NCBI GenBank assembly: GCA_959347315.1
Contig: OY365809.1
Coordinates: forward strand, 1,280,282-1,344,281
Length of the DNA: 64,000 bases
Source: Bimastos eiseni
Taxonomy: Eukaryota > Annelida > Clitellata > Crassiclitellata > Lumbricidae
Direction: 5' to 3'
Within the stretch, counting starts at the first letter, position 1. Each line of letters begins with the position of its first letter. The translations under genes were made by a program, and so were the position numbers. Below are positions 1-14,500 of the stretch, in pieces. The notes beneath the pieces were generated by a model that saw nothing but the letters and a program-made list of their open reading frames with translations, did not search any database and was not told the origin of the DNA.

Positions 1-450
1 GTGTGTGGTCAAGATTTGATAATTGAGACCTTAACCATTCTGTTGTCACGTTGTTATTGTTGCTTTAGCATGTGTCTATAGTGGGAAATTAAGCATAGGA
101 CATCTGTCCTATCTCTGTTCCCATCTCTGCTCATCAGTTAAGCCAATTTGTTAGCTGTCTTGTTGAGGATTTTGAATTTCTGTTGTATCAGCGTTAGGTT
201 GCCAGTTGTAGCCCCTTAATTAAGATTGTACATTGAGTGTTAATTAGGCATATTATGTCATCGGAAGTTCGTCTTTGTCACTGTTGTTCCTTAAGCAAAT
301 TTTATTCTTTTTAAGAATGTTATCATGATTACATATTATGAAATCCGAGTACAATAGCTTTGTTGTTACGTTCTTTCTTTAGCCTATGTGTCAAGAATTA
401 TACAATACTATTAAATAATGTCCTACTGTTGTGTTATCGGTGTCTTCGCG

Positions 451-591
451 CAGAGGCGGCGATCTCGTTAGAGAAGTGGGTGGATCCAATAAGAGTGGTA
501 AGAAATGTGGGGACAAATAACGTGACCCTTCTTTGCAAATGTGGGGCCCGTGAGGGACTTGTCCCCCTCGACCGCCGGTATCCCGCTCCTA
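451..591. mobile_element. hAT-type MITE, family A (CAGAGGCGGCGATC), copy 1, degraded
   Basis: It starts CAGAGGCGGCGATCTCG and shares its interior (GTCCCCCTCGAC near the end) with copies at 11979 and 45815. The right end is eroded. Flanks TCTTCGCG and TCTTTGCC agree at 6 of 8 bases, consistent with an old 8-bp hAT target duplication. Confidence 0.55.
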
Positions 592-1739
592 TCTTTGCCT
601 CACCATCTACAACCAACATGGTTTCCATTAATGTTCTGCAGAACAGCAATTAATTACCTTCACTTACCAATTATCCCCAACTAGCCTTATGGCCTACAGC
701 CAAGTTTCGCCTAGGATTGGCTTTTCAACAACTTAGCGTGAAATTGCTTCCGTGCAAATGTAGGCGATTTGAAGTGTTCCATAGACGATCGTAATTATTT
801 TCGTCGCGTTTCATAATAAACGCATGTGATATGTATATTAAATTAGCCCCGCCATCGTACGACGCATTAAATTATCTCTGCTTTTGTATCGTTATGCAAA
901 TGTATGCATAAATATGAAAACATTACCGGCAGTTCTAGCAATTCGAAAATATATTATAAAAATATAAAAATAGCGGAATTTAAAGTAAACAGCGTGCTGA
1001 AAATACTCATGTTAGCTGTGAAATTGAAACGAACGTCTTGTAGAAATTTAATATTGCTTGAGCGTTCCGTTCGTGAGCCTTTGCGGCCCAAAGAAAAATT
1101 TGATCCTTGGTTTATAGTAAAGATATATTATAGGCATTTTGTTTCACAGGTCTCACTGACAGCGGTCAACGATTAGGAACACGTTTAGTTTATACTAATG
1201 TTGCGCACTTAAGTACCACCTTAACAGAGGCATACGAAATTCAGTAAACAGTTCCATTAATGTCGCATCGTATCATTCAGTCCATACAATCTCATGACCA
1301 AATGCGATATCCGTGAAATACGGTGGACACGTACCTAACGACGACCTTCGCAGTGGCACACCAACTGATTCAATGAGGTTTTCATTGTAGGAGCTTTAGT
1401 TGTGTCCAGTACCAAAAATCCTCAGACATGTCAAACACAAACGTTTTCTTAAAATGCTCCAACACACTTGAACTGGTCCAAAATTCAGAATGAAATCCTG
1501 ACTTTACTCAATCTCTCGGAAATTCATGCCACATGCTGAAAAACCTCATACAAGTCGAGTTCAAGCTCTGTGAGAGAGAAAACGCACCACTCTGTGTACC
1601 CCACACCGTAATTGTAATTAATAACTTCTATAGCGCAGGTGTCTAATGTGAAAGGCATCAACCAATGATGCACCAAAACCAAGCTGTATTCCGAACAACA
1701 TATCCAGAATATCAGTGCGTAAGACGTGTGTGATCGGAT
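592..1739. other. No gene seen; KDM5-like 3' flank
   Basis: Open frames here are short, without recognisable motifs. The part next to 1739 should hold the KDM5-like 3' UTR, but no polyadenylation signal close to the stop is evident on the minus strand. Confidence 0.5.
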
Positions 1740-2593
1740 TCACTGCAATGTACCACCCTGAGAAGGAATCGTTGTTGGGTAGCTGGACATTGAGACGCTG
1801 CTGCTACACCTGGATCCATCAGATGGTGTAACCACTTGACCATGATCCCTAGAACGACAGAATTGACAGAGGAATTCTTTGTGTTCGGAGACGTCGCGTT
1901 TCGACAGACCGAGACAGAAGTAGTGAAACCACTTCTCGCAGCCGTCGCACTGCACCCACTTGACGGCATTACCTGTAGGAAAAGTTTATCACATCGAAAT
2001 ATCGCAATGATGGTAATGCAGTAGCACATTCTTATACAGACTTTTAGGGAGAGATTCAATCCACAAAAAACTAAATTAAACTCATATAGGTAATCAAAAT
2101 CATTTGCACCATATAAAAGCATTGGCATTGATTAATACAAACATTAATACAGCGCCCCTAAAGTGGTCTACTCGAAGGTTCTCCCAGCTCCCCAAAAGAG
2201 GCTTAATACACAAATGTGCAATATTTGTGTGTGTGACTGTGTGTGTAATGTTTGTTGGTGTGTGTAATGTTTGTTGGTGTGTGTAATGTTTGTTGGTGTG
2301 TGTAATGTTTGTTGGTGTGTGTAATGTTTGTTGGTGTGTGTAATGTTTGTTGGTGCATGTCTGTATCTGTGTTTGTTTTTGTGTGCATGTACGCAAGTGG
2401 CAACAAGTGTACAAACCAAGCGGACGTAGACATTTCTCTGCTTCACAGTCTTCGCTATTTTTTGCCAACTCATCTTCGTCCTCATCAGAGTCGAGGCCAA
2501 TCAGATTCCTTTCTCGTTTTACAACCTTCGTACGTGGCTTAACGCTCTTCTCTCCAGCGTTCTTGTCCAGCTTCCTTTCCTGACCAGACCATC
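1740..2593 (-). CDS. KDM5-like exons 23-24: acidic linker and C-terminal PHD3 finger
   Basis: Exon 2593-2417 encodes an acidic run ([19 protein letters not shown]) and the first Cys pair of PHD3. Exon 1972-1740 gives [16 protein letters not shown] and FLCQFC, completing a Cys4-His-Cys3 finger. The Trp of KWVQCDG aligns with the tryptophan that in KDM5A/B PHD3 helps read methylated H3K4, so H3K4me reading may be retained (inferred). The gene ends 36 residues beyond the finger. Confidence 0.85.
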
Positions 2594-5500
2594 CTAAAAA
2601 GAATATCTTGGTCATTCAACAGATTCATGTGCTAACTAGTTTCCAACTCTACATCAGGCCTCTATGCAGAGAAACTCCGAGCACCCAGATAGAGAATTTC
2701 TGGGCATCTAGGCAGAGAAATTTCGAGCCCCAAGCATAGAAATTGCGGATCCACAGGCAGAGAAATTCAGAGCCTCCAGGTAGAGAAATTCTGGGTCCAT
2801 TTGCAGAGAAATTCCGGTAGCCTAGGCCTAGAAATTCAGAGCCCCAGGTAGAGAAATTCTGGGTCTGTATGCAGAGAAATTTCGGGCCCCAGGTAGAGAA
2901 ACTCTGGGTCATTTTTAAGAAGAACATTCGCAGGCCGCTTAAGCAAGCAAGTTCTCTAGCAAAATATGATAAGTAAGGTAATATTCAGATGCTAAAAAAG
3001 TAAACTATTATAGTTAAGAGTCAGTAAGGCATAAATAATAAACTTTGAATTTAACTGATTATAATCTTTCACAAGTTGATTGCTGGTCGAGCTTAACGTT
3101 AAAATGTTAATTGTGCAAACTAGCTAGTAATAATAATCATGTCAGGTTAACTTGCAGTATATCTAAAACAGATAGCATGCCTTCTAAAACCTTTCAGTGA
3201 AAGCTGCACTGGCTCACAGCCACCCATAGAACACATTAAAGTGTAATGCAGCACTTGTTTGCTTCCTCCCACCTTTCTCCCTCTGGTGAGCTTTCACTTT
3301 CATCTGCTTTGCTGGCTTTGCACAGATGGCTTCGTCCTCGAAACTTTCATCGACTTTCGTGTTGTGAGAAGCCTTTCGCTTCCTTCGAATCACCTTCTCC
3401 GACTTCTCATCCAGTTCTCCAACAAAGTCTCCTCCGCTACTACTCTAAAAACGATGGAAGAACGCAATCACTCATCCGGTTCAATATTGAATAAAAAATC
3501 GACACTTTGTTTGATTTGGACGTGTTGCTTTGTTCAATCATAACCAACTCCATTGATTTTAGCTCTATCTTACAAACATAGCTTTGCCCACAGACTCATT
3601 TATATAGCACCATGCAAAGAAGTCTACTGGGAGGCGCTCACAGCCCAACCACGGCAATACAAATCAGTCTTAAGCAACTTATAAGACAAATGCACATTAC
3701 TCCTTGGCAACAGTTGCGTTTTTAAGGGGAGTGTGTACAAGGTGTAAGGGCCAACAACTGAGAAAGCATGGTGCTGCCTGGTCGACGTGCTTGCACGGGG
3801 CACCACACACATCATCTTGTTTCTTCTCAACAACTGACTGTGGTTTACTAAATAAATATTTATATGGCTCAGTTGAACAGGCTTTCCCACCGATGCTTGT
3901 CCCTGTGTCTCCGCTTGACTCGGATGACAGGCCTTCATGATCTTCCAGAGGTGATGAGTTTCATCGAGTGAAACCTCCAAAAGGTCACCTTCGATAATCA
4001 GCTGATCAAGTTCTCCAAGCGTAGAGTCAGAGAGGTCAAGAATCAACTCATCTGAACCGGATCTCCTCAAATGCTGGCCACCAGATGTCACTAAGAGACA
4101 GCAATTGACAGATTTATATTATTAATATAGAAGATATGTAAAACACAAATTGAATGTATCTAAATATACCATAAATGTATAAGTAAGACAGTGATGTCCT
4201 ACAAACAGATTGTGATCGATGAAAATAATGGTATACCTTCCTGTAACACTCTCGGGTGCTTTGCTTACACAATTGCTTACATGAACCCATAGATACTCCT
4301 TAAAAGAATAAGCTAAATGTAAGCCACTTGTTTATTTGTCTCCATGACAACTCCTTAGAAGCACAGAACATCATAGGTCTGAGATTCAAAGACAGATCAA
4401 AGACCCCAACCCAAGATCAAACACAGAACAAAAGTTCCAAGATCAAACACTGATCAAAGGTTCCAAAATCAATCAGATCAAAGGTTCCAAGATTAAACAC
4501 CGATCAAGGAACACAAGATCCAAGGTGAAAATATGATAACAATAATCCACAGACTGAATACATCTTTTACCATACTGGACAGCATAGAAACTTTTCTATC
4601 AAGCACAATAATGCATTAAAGTACACATCTTGCTTGATTTAACATGCACAAGTATTATCAAGGATAGACATTGGGCTGAGTTGCAAATGTCTCTGACTAC
4701 CAACCATCAAAAACTTTCTCTTCAAGAAGTACCATGAAACAGACAACAGACTCACGCTGGCTGTGCTTGCTCGCAGACGAGTAGGCGTGCTCAAACGGCA
4801 TTCCTCCAAGCGCTGTCAACCTCATCTGCATTTCAACATCCTGTAACTGTAGACTCGAGCCATCAAACGCCGTACCCGACATGCCTGTCGTACAAAGCGC
4901 AACCGACGATGTTGAATCATACTCATAATCCATACCGTGCTTGGCATGCCTGTGCTTTGCCGCTTTGATCAGCTCCGATCGAATTATTCGATCCGTCTTA
5001 ACCTTGGCAGCATGCTCGGCCATCTGTTGGTTGAGCACGGTGAGACGGGCGAGCGCTCGGGCGAGCTCGTCGGTCGCTAGCAGGCGACGGGCCCGATCCT
5101 GCCAGGAGAACGCGTGCTCCGCGAGCGACTGAAGGGCCTCGCCCTCGGGCAGACGAATCGGGAACTTCCCAAGATCGAGGAGGAGGCCGATGATCGTCTC
5201 GAGGCGGGGACGGTGCGAGCGCATGCACATCGGGCAGAAGAACTTGAGTTCAGAGGAGGAGGATGCAGTCGATGACGTTTTGCCCGATTTGCATTGGAAC
5301 GACTTTGGCAAAGTGACACAGGCATCTAGGAAAACAACCACTGCTCATTGAAATAGGCTCTTTATAAGCCAAAGAACATCAGTTCCAGTAAATTGAGACA
5401 GACAGACAGACATACGGACTGACACCTAAACGGAGACACCGAACATAGACAGGCAGAAAGACGGAGAAACATAAGTAGAAACTCACACTTAAATTGGCTT

Positions 5501-8500
5501 AATACCGGGGTAATGTTAAAGATTTATGAACATAAAGAGAGCCACAGAGCAAGACAGACACAGATATACAGACAGAGAAAAGCTTAATAAGAGAAAAAGA
5601 TCTCCAGACAGACAGACAGCAACACCCAGGGCCGTACCGAGGGGGGGCAGCGGGGCCGTGGCCTAGGGCGCAAATGTGGAAAGGGCACAAATTTCAGGAT
5701 GGAATAACTTATTATTCCACAAAAATGCACTATTTTCAAAATGTGGGGGGCCAGATTGATGCTAGGCACAGGGTGCAATTACAGCTCGGCACGGCCCTGG
5801 AAACATCTACTTATTGAGGACGATTTCCAGAGAGACAGATAGACATCCACGTCTTTAGAGGACAAGGAACATCACCAACTAGTCAATATTTTGATACAGA
5901 CAGACAGAAGGAAATAGAGAGAGAGACAGAGAAACGTCTACTTACTGTGGAAGATTTCTTTACAGAGTTCGCATTGCATCATATTTGATGTCTTTCCTTG
6001 ACGGCAGAGACAATACTTGGCTGATGATGTAAAGTCTGAAGACAGTTTCTTTAGATTTGTGCTTCTCAACGTCACGATGTCCTCCACTTCCTTCACTTCG
6101 GCCATTTTGAATGCCGCAGCCTTTGCAACAGGAAAAGTAGAAGCTTCAAAATTCAACATTCTTGTTAACACGTGTTACTGTCAATTATAAAATGTCCGCA
6201 AGTAGTCTTTAGAGATGTCATACTTGATACTTGCACTTGCTTAAATGCCTCATTCATTCATTTTGAGCATTTATACAGCGCCTCTTCAAAAACCTACTCA
6301 GGAGCGATCCCAGCCCAGTCCGGCCATGACTAAAGCAAGAGAGATTCAAGTGACTCGCATAAACCTGACGGTTAGGACACAATAACCAGACGAGACCAAG
6401 GAACTCGAAGCTCACCCCTCATCGTAATACTCGTTTATATGCCTCAATAGAAACTCCATAGAAGCATAATCTAAATGCAACCCATGTCTAACTATGTCTC
6501 AATAGAAACTCATAAGAAGCATAAGATAAATTCAACCCAAGTCTAAATATGCCTCAATAGAAACTCAAAAGAAGCATAAGCTAAACGTAATTCACTCATT
6601 TATGAGTGATTTACTCGTCATTCACTCATATGCCTCAATAGAAACTCCCTAGAAACATAAGCAAAATGTAACCTACTCACTTATATATCTCAGTAAAAGC
6701 CATTCAGAAACATGAGTTATTCATAAGTCTCAATAAAAACCCCTCAGATGCATAAGTTAATTTGTACCCCATTCGATTTATGGCTCAATAGAAACTTCTC
6801 AGAAACATACGTCAACTGTACCCCACTTGTTTATATACCCAATTAGATTCTGCTCAGGCCATTTTTCCTAGACATGTCAAGATAGAACCATTCAGATTCA
6901 TGAGCGCTTTCCAAGGGTTCCAGATGATATATATACACAGACATACATGCTCGAACAATTCCTTTGGCAAATGACTAATGTCAGCTCAAATTTGCATTTC
7001 TGTGTGACTGAACCCGATAAAAATGTTCCTAATTAAAATAACAATAACAACAATAATACTAATAACAACAATAATTCCCCAGTGAGGGGCAGAACACTGA
7101 TGATGATGATGATGATGATGATGAGAATGAACTTACAACAGTCGCTGGGTCTGGGTAGTCAAGATTGAGGTCGGGCAGAAGAAAGTGCACAGGCAGTCCG
7201 GTCGACGTACCGAGCTTGACATCCGTCGCCTTCTTCCGTCGAATCTTGTAGCTCTGCGACGTTCCAATGTCCGTCCGAGGACACAAGATCTTAAACGAAA
7301 CAAGATACCGAACTCAATGAAGTTAAAAGTTTATAGAGCAAAAGTACAATGTGAAGACAAGCAGTTATCATCTTAACTAAGAAAAACTAAAATTAAATTT
7401 AAGAATCCTACACAATTTTTCAATTAACCAAAGATGCAACCGCTGCTTAAATAAATTTAAATCAGAGACATAACCGACCTCGTAGAGCGAATAGACAGAA
7501 TTCTTCCGAATGAAAGCCTTCGAAGTCCGGTCGACCCAATCCTTTGCCTTCCCAATCAGAGACTCCAGTTCTGCCGCCTTTTCCAGCTTAATTGGAATGG
7601 CGTGTCCAATCTGTAGGCATTTCTCCACCTCGATCAGGTATGGCGAACACTGGCCATTCTGGAATAATTCCGGAAAATCTCTCCTTTTACTTTCTGGGTG
7701 TAAAGTAATTAGACTATGTAAAAATAGACCAGAGCAGTTTAGAACAGATAATAAATGAACAGAAATATCATTCAGCTTTTCTGTCAAGCTGCACATATTC
7801 ATTTCGATTTGGTAGATGGTGGACTCATCTCATTTCCCGGTAGGTGATGCACTCGTACTTAAATTTGCAAACTCCTTTAAACTGTATTAGAACGGGCAAC
7901 ATCTAGATGGAACAAAATAGAATAGAATAGATTAGAACAGATCGCATCAGAACAAGCAGCATTAGATAAAAACGCATTTAATTGTATAGTCGTATCCAAA
8001 CTCACCAAAATGTTCTCAACATTAGCCAGCCATTCGCTGGCTCTTTCTGCCGCCTCTCTCAATTCCAGAATTGCTGGTAAGTGAGCAGGAACCTTGCTCG
8101 CCTCATCGAGCAATGTCTCCACAGATGACAATGGACTGCTCGGTCTGAAACAGGTAAACGACAAAGAAACCAATGCCAGATGGATACTGAGTGCTTAACA
8201 CATTCATGAGGAGAATGGACCAAAGCAAATCAGAAACCAATGCAGGATGGATACTGCAAGCTTAACAGTTTAATAGGAATGAACATAGTGTCAATTTCTG
8301 GCCACGTCCGGGTACTAAGTTTTGCGAGTTAAGTTGCACCAAATTCGAGTTTCGAATTTTCAAATAATCTCATTCTCTTAATTTTTATTCTTGGAAATTG
8401 CACAATTTTTAGGAATTTTTGGGATTTTGCCTTAGTTTACAATAATAATTAGCAACTAGTAAGCACAGCTAGTATCAGTATTTGTGTTTTTAGTTATGTT

Positions 8501-11500
8501 GATTGTCATTTTGTAAATAAAGAAATCCGATTTTCGATTTGAAAACAGAAATCGGAGAGTCAATCTTTATTAAAACTCAAACCAATTGTTGGTTCAAGTG
8601 CGAGTAATGCCAAGTATTATGAAACTCCGATTAACGATGTTATACTTAGAAATGAAAACAGTGGCAGTAACACTAACTTGGTCTGAAGACAGTGCTTAGC
8701 CCGGTCTTCCAATCGAATGCAGAGCGACTGTTGCTGCTGCAGCTGCCCTAGCATCTTCTCGCACGACGGATGCGGATGGATGCTGACGCCCTCCTCGATA
8801 AGCCTCCCGATCAGGTCGATCGTCACTCGACTCGGATCGACGAGTCGTCTCTCGACGCCATCCAACCATTTCCTCTGTTCCACCAACTGCAACGATTAAC
8901 AGACTAACCTCATTCGCCTGCTGACCTATGTTTGACCTATGCTTGACCTATGTTTGACCTATGCTTGCTGTGTGGAGTTCGCTATTTTAAATTCATGTTT
9001 TTATAGTTTTATAGACAAATAAGTTGATGTATGTATTGACACTCTGCTTTGGCTGCACTAGGGTAGTGCCAGTCCCAAGTGAGGATAAAGGAGGAGGGTA
9101 ATGCTAATGATCTTTGTCAACACACAGGTCATTAAACTGAAACTTACTACTCGGCCACCATATGCACTCAGGCAGAGCCAGTACCAAGCCTAGATAAAAT
9201 AGGAAGGCGACACCAATGATCTCTGATATCACATATTGTCGTCAAACAGAAACTACCAAACTCTTTGCTGAAGGGTGCCATAAATGTTCATGATAACAAC
9301 TGGTCAAATAACCATACCTATCGCCACATCTCACCTGCTGAAGATGCGCCGTTTCCGGAAGGCTGACCGACATCCCATGTGAGGAACTGACGAGTTCCTC
9401 AAGGGTAGAACAGTCCGGAATTGAACCCAATATGACCCCTTGGAGTCTGGTCTGAAAGCGAACAGCCGCTTCAAGAATCGACTGAAGACAATGAATGAAC
9501 CAGAACAAAAGACTATACAGATCTGGACTTGTGAGAATAACGTCAACGCTTCATTTTGCATAGAATTGATTCATATGGAACAGAGCAGACTAGATAATAA
9601 CAGCATTTGAAGAAATATTCGATAAAAATAGAAATAATAATGAGAGATCAGCAAAAGATTTAAGAAATAAACAACTAATAGTAAATATATTAATGGGGAC
9701 CAATAATCGAATTAGAGATGAACAATAGATTGAAGAGACATGTGATTAATACTGAGATTTATTAGAGATCAATAAAAGAATTAAAACTAATAAATAAACA
9801 GCAGATTAAGACTGAAAATTAAAGGCAGAAATATAATTAGAGATTAACAATAGTTCTAAGTATTGCATGATCCATTCGCCACATGATCCATGCAGTGTAG
9901 AGATTCATTCGCATGATCGAAGTAGTTGATACACATGAACAATGCATAACACGATCCATCAATCACTACATAATCAACACAAGGCTCACAAGATTCAGCT
10001 CACAATAACAGCATTATGCCACATCTCTGATGTATAAAGTCCCTGAATACTCTAACTGTACAACTTTTGCAACTTTAGCAATCAAACATGAAGGCAAGTT
10101 GAGTTGAACCTACGGCCACATTCTTCGTTTCCTTCATTCGAACTGGAATCGTCTTCATCGTCTTGAAGAAATTCTCTAACTCATCGATGCTCAACTTGGA
10201 ACTGGATGAGTCACTGCCGGACTCGCTGACCGCCTGACTGCAACACAAAGTCGCAAGTCATGTGAAGACAAAGACGCAAGTCATGTACAGACAAAAGTCG
10301 CAAGTCACGTAAATACAAGATCACAAGTCACGTACAAAGTCGCAAGTCATGTACACATTGTAAAGACAAATTTTGCAAGTCACGTAAAGACACACAACAT
10401 GCTAGACCATTGGCGGATTTATGCATAAGATAAAAAAAAATACAGCTGATGGATTCACAATACGAAGAATTTTTGGGGCCTTAAGAACATAGAAAGTTTT
10501 GAGGCCTTAAAAAATTGTGTTCTCCACAGTGCTTATATATAATATGACAATTATGACATCATTCAATGCATTAAGTAAAAAATAATTTTAACATTGACTT
10601 GCATTCTAGTTTCGTGAGAACTTATAATTTGTGGGAACTGGTGTAATTTTTGAACAAGCTCAAGCATACAGCTTACTAATCTATTGTAATCAATTTTAAT
10701 CTCTATTAAAGAGGCGCCAAATTAAAATGCGACACATTGTGCTGGGCTGTCAATCAAAAGGAGGTGGTGATTGTGATCCATGTCAATTTCTTATTAATTC
10801 TCCTTCATTTTCAACTCCCATTGACTCCCACTTCTTTAGCCTCTCATCATTTCAGCCAACCCTCTCCCTTGCACCCACGATCCAAAATTCACTAAATCAC
10901 ACAGACAGAGCAGGGATTTCTATCCAAATCCTGGCAGAGTTTAAGCCCCCAACCTTTCGATAATCAACAGGCCAGCATCCAACCCCTAAACAATCGTGCA
11001 ATAGGAGAAGCCTTTCTGACCATTCAACACCGCAGACGGATCGCCGGGCAAAGGCGACACATGCCTGGGCATCAGCAACTACTTGCTGGAGACGAATGAC
11101 CAGTGCGCTCTGCGGATATAACTCCATCGCTTCGGATTTAAGTCGCTTCATCTGCACAACGTCTGCAAACAACAAAAAACCATTGACTGCTTTACACAGT
11201 AAGATATGGAAAACACTATTCACCAAACAAGTTTTTTAGAGCAAGACTGCTGAAATGGTTTGTATGATATCTCTGCCATAGAGGACACTGGTTGCAGCTT
11301 TTCTTCAGAGGAAGATAGGAAAATTTGGATGTTAAGTACTGCTGGTCAAAGTGTAGTGACTAGAATAGATTAGATCAGAATAGATGAGGTTGGACTATAC
11401 TTCTTCTGAACCACTGAAAACCTGTTGTATGTTGTGTTAATCACACAATACACAGCGCAAACAATACAGAGTTCAAAAATTAAACAGTCAGAACACAACA

Positions 11501-14500
11501 TATTAAAAGAGATTTTTAAAATAGAATAGGTCACTGCAGAAAAGATTAGAATAGATAAAAATTAGATAAGAGTAGTACAGATCAGAATAGAACAGATTAG
11601 ATTAGAAAGAATAAGCATAGAAGAGATTGGAACAGATCAGTTTAGATAATCGATTGACGTAAGCTCATCAGTAACAGCAGCACACCAAGCTTTTCCTCGT
11701 CGTCGGTTGCATCCAGAGTGTCGTTGACCTTTTGAACCCATCGCTCGTACTCCCTCATCCGACCTCGCAGGCGCTCCAGCTTAGACTCCATCTCCGTCGA
11801 CGTGTAGCGATAGTGAAGGCAACGTCGACCGAAAGAACACTGACACAGTTTGGCCGCATCTCGCAGACAGACCAACTCTATTGAGGATACAATAGATCAT
11901 ATACAGATGTAAATCTCTTCAATAAATACATTCTTGCATGCCATTCTATACCCTCATTCTAATCTTCAACGCTAGGCAGCAGAGGCGGCGATCTCGTTTG
12001 ACAGGTGGGGACACCCAATGAGCGGGGTAGAAAATTGGGGGGGGGGGGAAATATAACGTGTCCCCTCTTTGTAAAATGTGGGGGATTTGTCTCCCTCAAC
12101 ACCCTGGGATCACCGCCTCTGCTCAGCGGGGTCTTACATTGAGATACTGGGTTGATGTAATACTTCGGTTTCATTCAGCTTCCTCCTTTCGTCCACTTCG
12201 CTCGTTCAATAGACTTGACCTCTTGGTTCCTCGAACTAGAACAACTATGGCTCAGTCTCGATCCTTTGCTTCAATTGGTTCCTCTCTATGGAATGCGCTT
12301 TCTCCATCTGTTCGCTCTGAAATTCTATCTGAAAGTCTCCAGTACTTTTGGGCTTTTCTCAAAACCTGCTTCTTCTTGTGGGGACTTGCGCACTGACAGC
12401 GCATCAGAATGGTAAACCCAACAACAAGTGCTCTATGAGTGCTTAAATACAATACAATTCAGTAGATTTATATAGCATTCCAGGGCGGTTTAAACAGTAG
12501 CTTAATGGGTCTGAAATCCAACAAGTGTCGTTTAGAAGCTACTGCAAATACAAAAGGGACATATTAATTTCCTCATTAAATACATTCAGTAGGTTTTAGT
12601 AGCACTCTAATACACACTGAGGCAAAGAAAATGAAGAAACCAACATTTCTTAAAAATGGCCACCTCAGGGCATAGCTTCTGGACAGACCCACTTCTAAGT
12701 CTGATCATTGCTGATGATTCTCTCCTCTTCAAGTGGCGCTATATAAATTTCTAATTACAATTACAATAGGTACGACAGACGCATCAAGTGCTGCCGGACA
12801 TACTTACTGTCGCTACACTGACACGTGACAGCAGAGAGAAAGCAGGTCTTCTGACAGATCCAACAGGTTCGATCGTTGTCTGGGAGCAGCTCAAAGATCT
12901 CGCGTTTCCGTTTCGTCAGCCCCTGACAGACAGACAACGCCGACTCATCACCAGGCACTGGCTAATATCACTCGCTATTCGACACACAGGGCACCGAGTT
13001 TAGAATGTTTAAAGAAAGTCTCATTCCCTTAATTTTTAGTTTGGCAGATTGCACAATTTTATGTGTTATTTGGTTTTTCCTCAGTTTACACTAGTAAGTA
13101 CTATTAGTAAAAGTGTGTTTATAGTTAGGTCGATTGTCATTTTGTGTACATGGTTAAATAAAATCTGATTACCGCTTTCAAAACGGAAAATAGGAAAGAC
13201 ATTTTTTTATTAAACATAGACTCATTGTTTGTCCGAGTCAGAGTTTAAGCTGAGTACTAACAAACTGAGCCGAGTCAAGCGTCCGAGCCGCGTCTCGGTT
13301 CCTCCCTACACAATGTCAAACTGTACATTACTTTATACAATAACTAGCCTTACAATCCAGTTTTGCCTGGGATTGAATTTTTTTAACTCTGCGGACATGC
13401 CCCTGCGCTTTCGAAATTGTTTCTGTGTAGGTCTCCTGATCGCTCCATTTGGCGAGTATTACGAATGAGGTCATGATTTTACAATTAACTTGTTGGATTG
13501 GCACATTGAAATTCGCAAAGCCTTGAGAAGATGCACATGCAAATGGCGCTGAAAAAATCACGTTGACCTAGAAATTTGAAGAACGCTTTGTAAAAATGTT
13601 CATAGTGCGAGGTGGCAGCCAAGAAGGGTGGATGCAAAGTGACCGAGGCATTCGCGGAATAAACACAATTTTAAGTCGTCACTTAATGGATGAGAATGTT
13701 GGGGGCTGGCCCAAGGAATCTATATTAGAGGATTGGTTACTCGTCAAATATCCTTGTACACATTTCACTCTTAAACATTGATGTCGTCCGAATTTAAACT
13801 TTGCTTCTATATAAAAATATGTTTTAAGTTTCAAAAGCATTTATTTTGTTTTCTGACATAATAATTTCTTAATTTTTTTTAATAAATAAAAATAAAAAAC
13901 CAGCTTGTTATGTCAACAAGATGTGGAAGCTTCTTGCTCTCGATTATCGCTGAAAAACTAGTGACACGACGTTTCAAAGGGACCTTCCAGTCAAGTGCAT
14001 ATTGGTCCCTGGGGCCGATCCTACATGTATTTAACTAGGGAGAGTGGGCCAGAGCCACTTAATGCCCGTAGAAATCCCTGAGGAAACCCATACAGACCAT
14101 TGTCGATATTCTTTCGATCGCTTCTACTTCTTCTTCCTTGACGACAGACAGGACTTGGTGCGTGATGTTGACGAGGTTCGTATCAAGAGAGTCGACGTGA
14201 AGGAGAATTCGGAAGAGAAGTTCATCATAAGAGAAGACGCATCTCTTAGCTAGATGCTCCTGTCGCCTGCTAAAGTCCCTTCCGATCGGCAACTGTAATA
14301 AAATGATTGTAATTATAATGTAATCAAGCATTTATATAGCACTGCTGCACTCTCGACAGGCTTGGCCAAGGGAACAGGAAAGTCTTAAGACATCTCTGGA
14401 ACTGGCAAGGTGAGAGGGTTGGTAATTCTAGGAAGACAGAGGGGCCAACATAGGCAAAACTCTTTGACTGGGCCTTATAATAAGAAGGCTGCAAGTGGAA

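Noticed and set aside
2649..2927. 92-codon minus-strand open frame with repeated FSTWG/FLC motifs
   Set aside because: It is the translation of a ~28-bp minisatellite inside a KDM5-like intron; neither splice phase nor homology supports coding.
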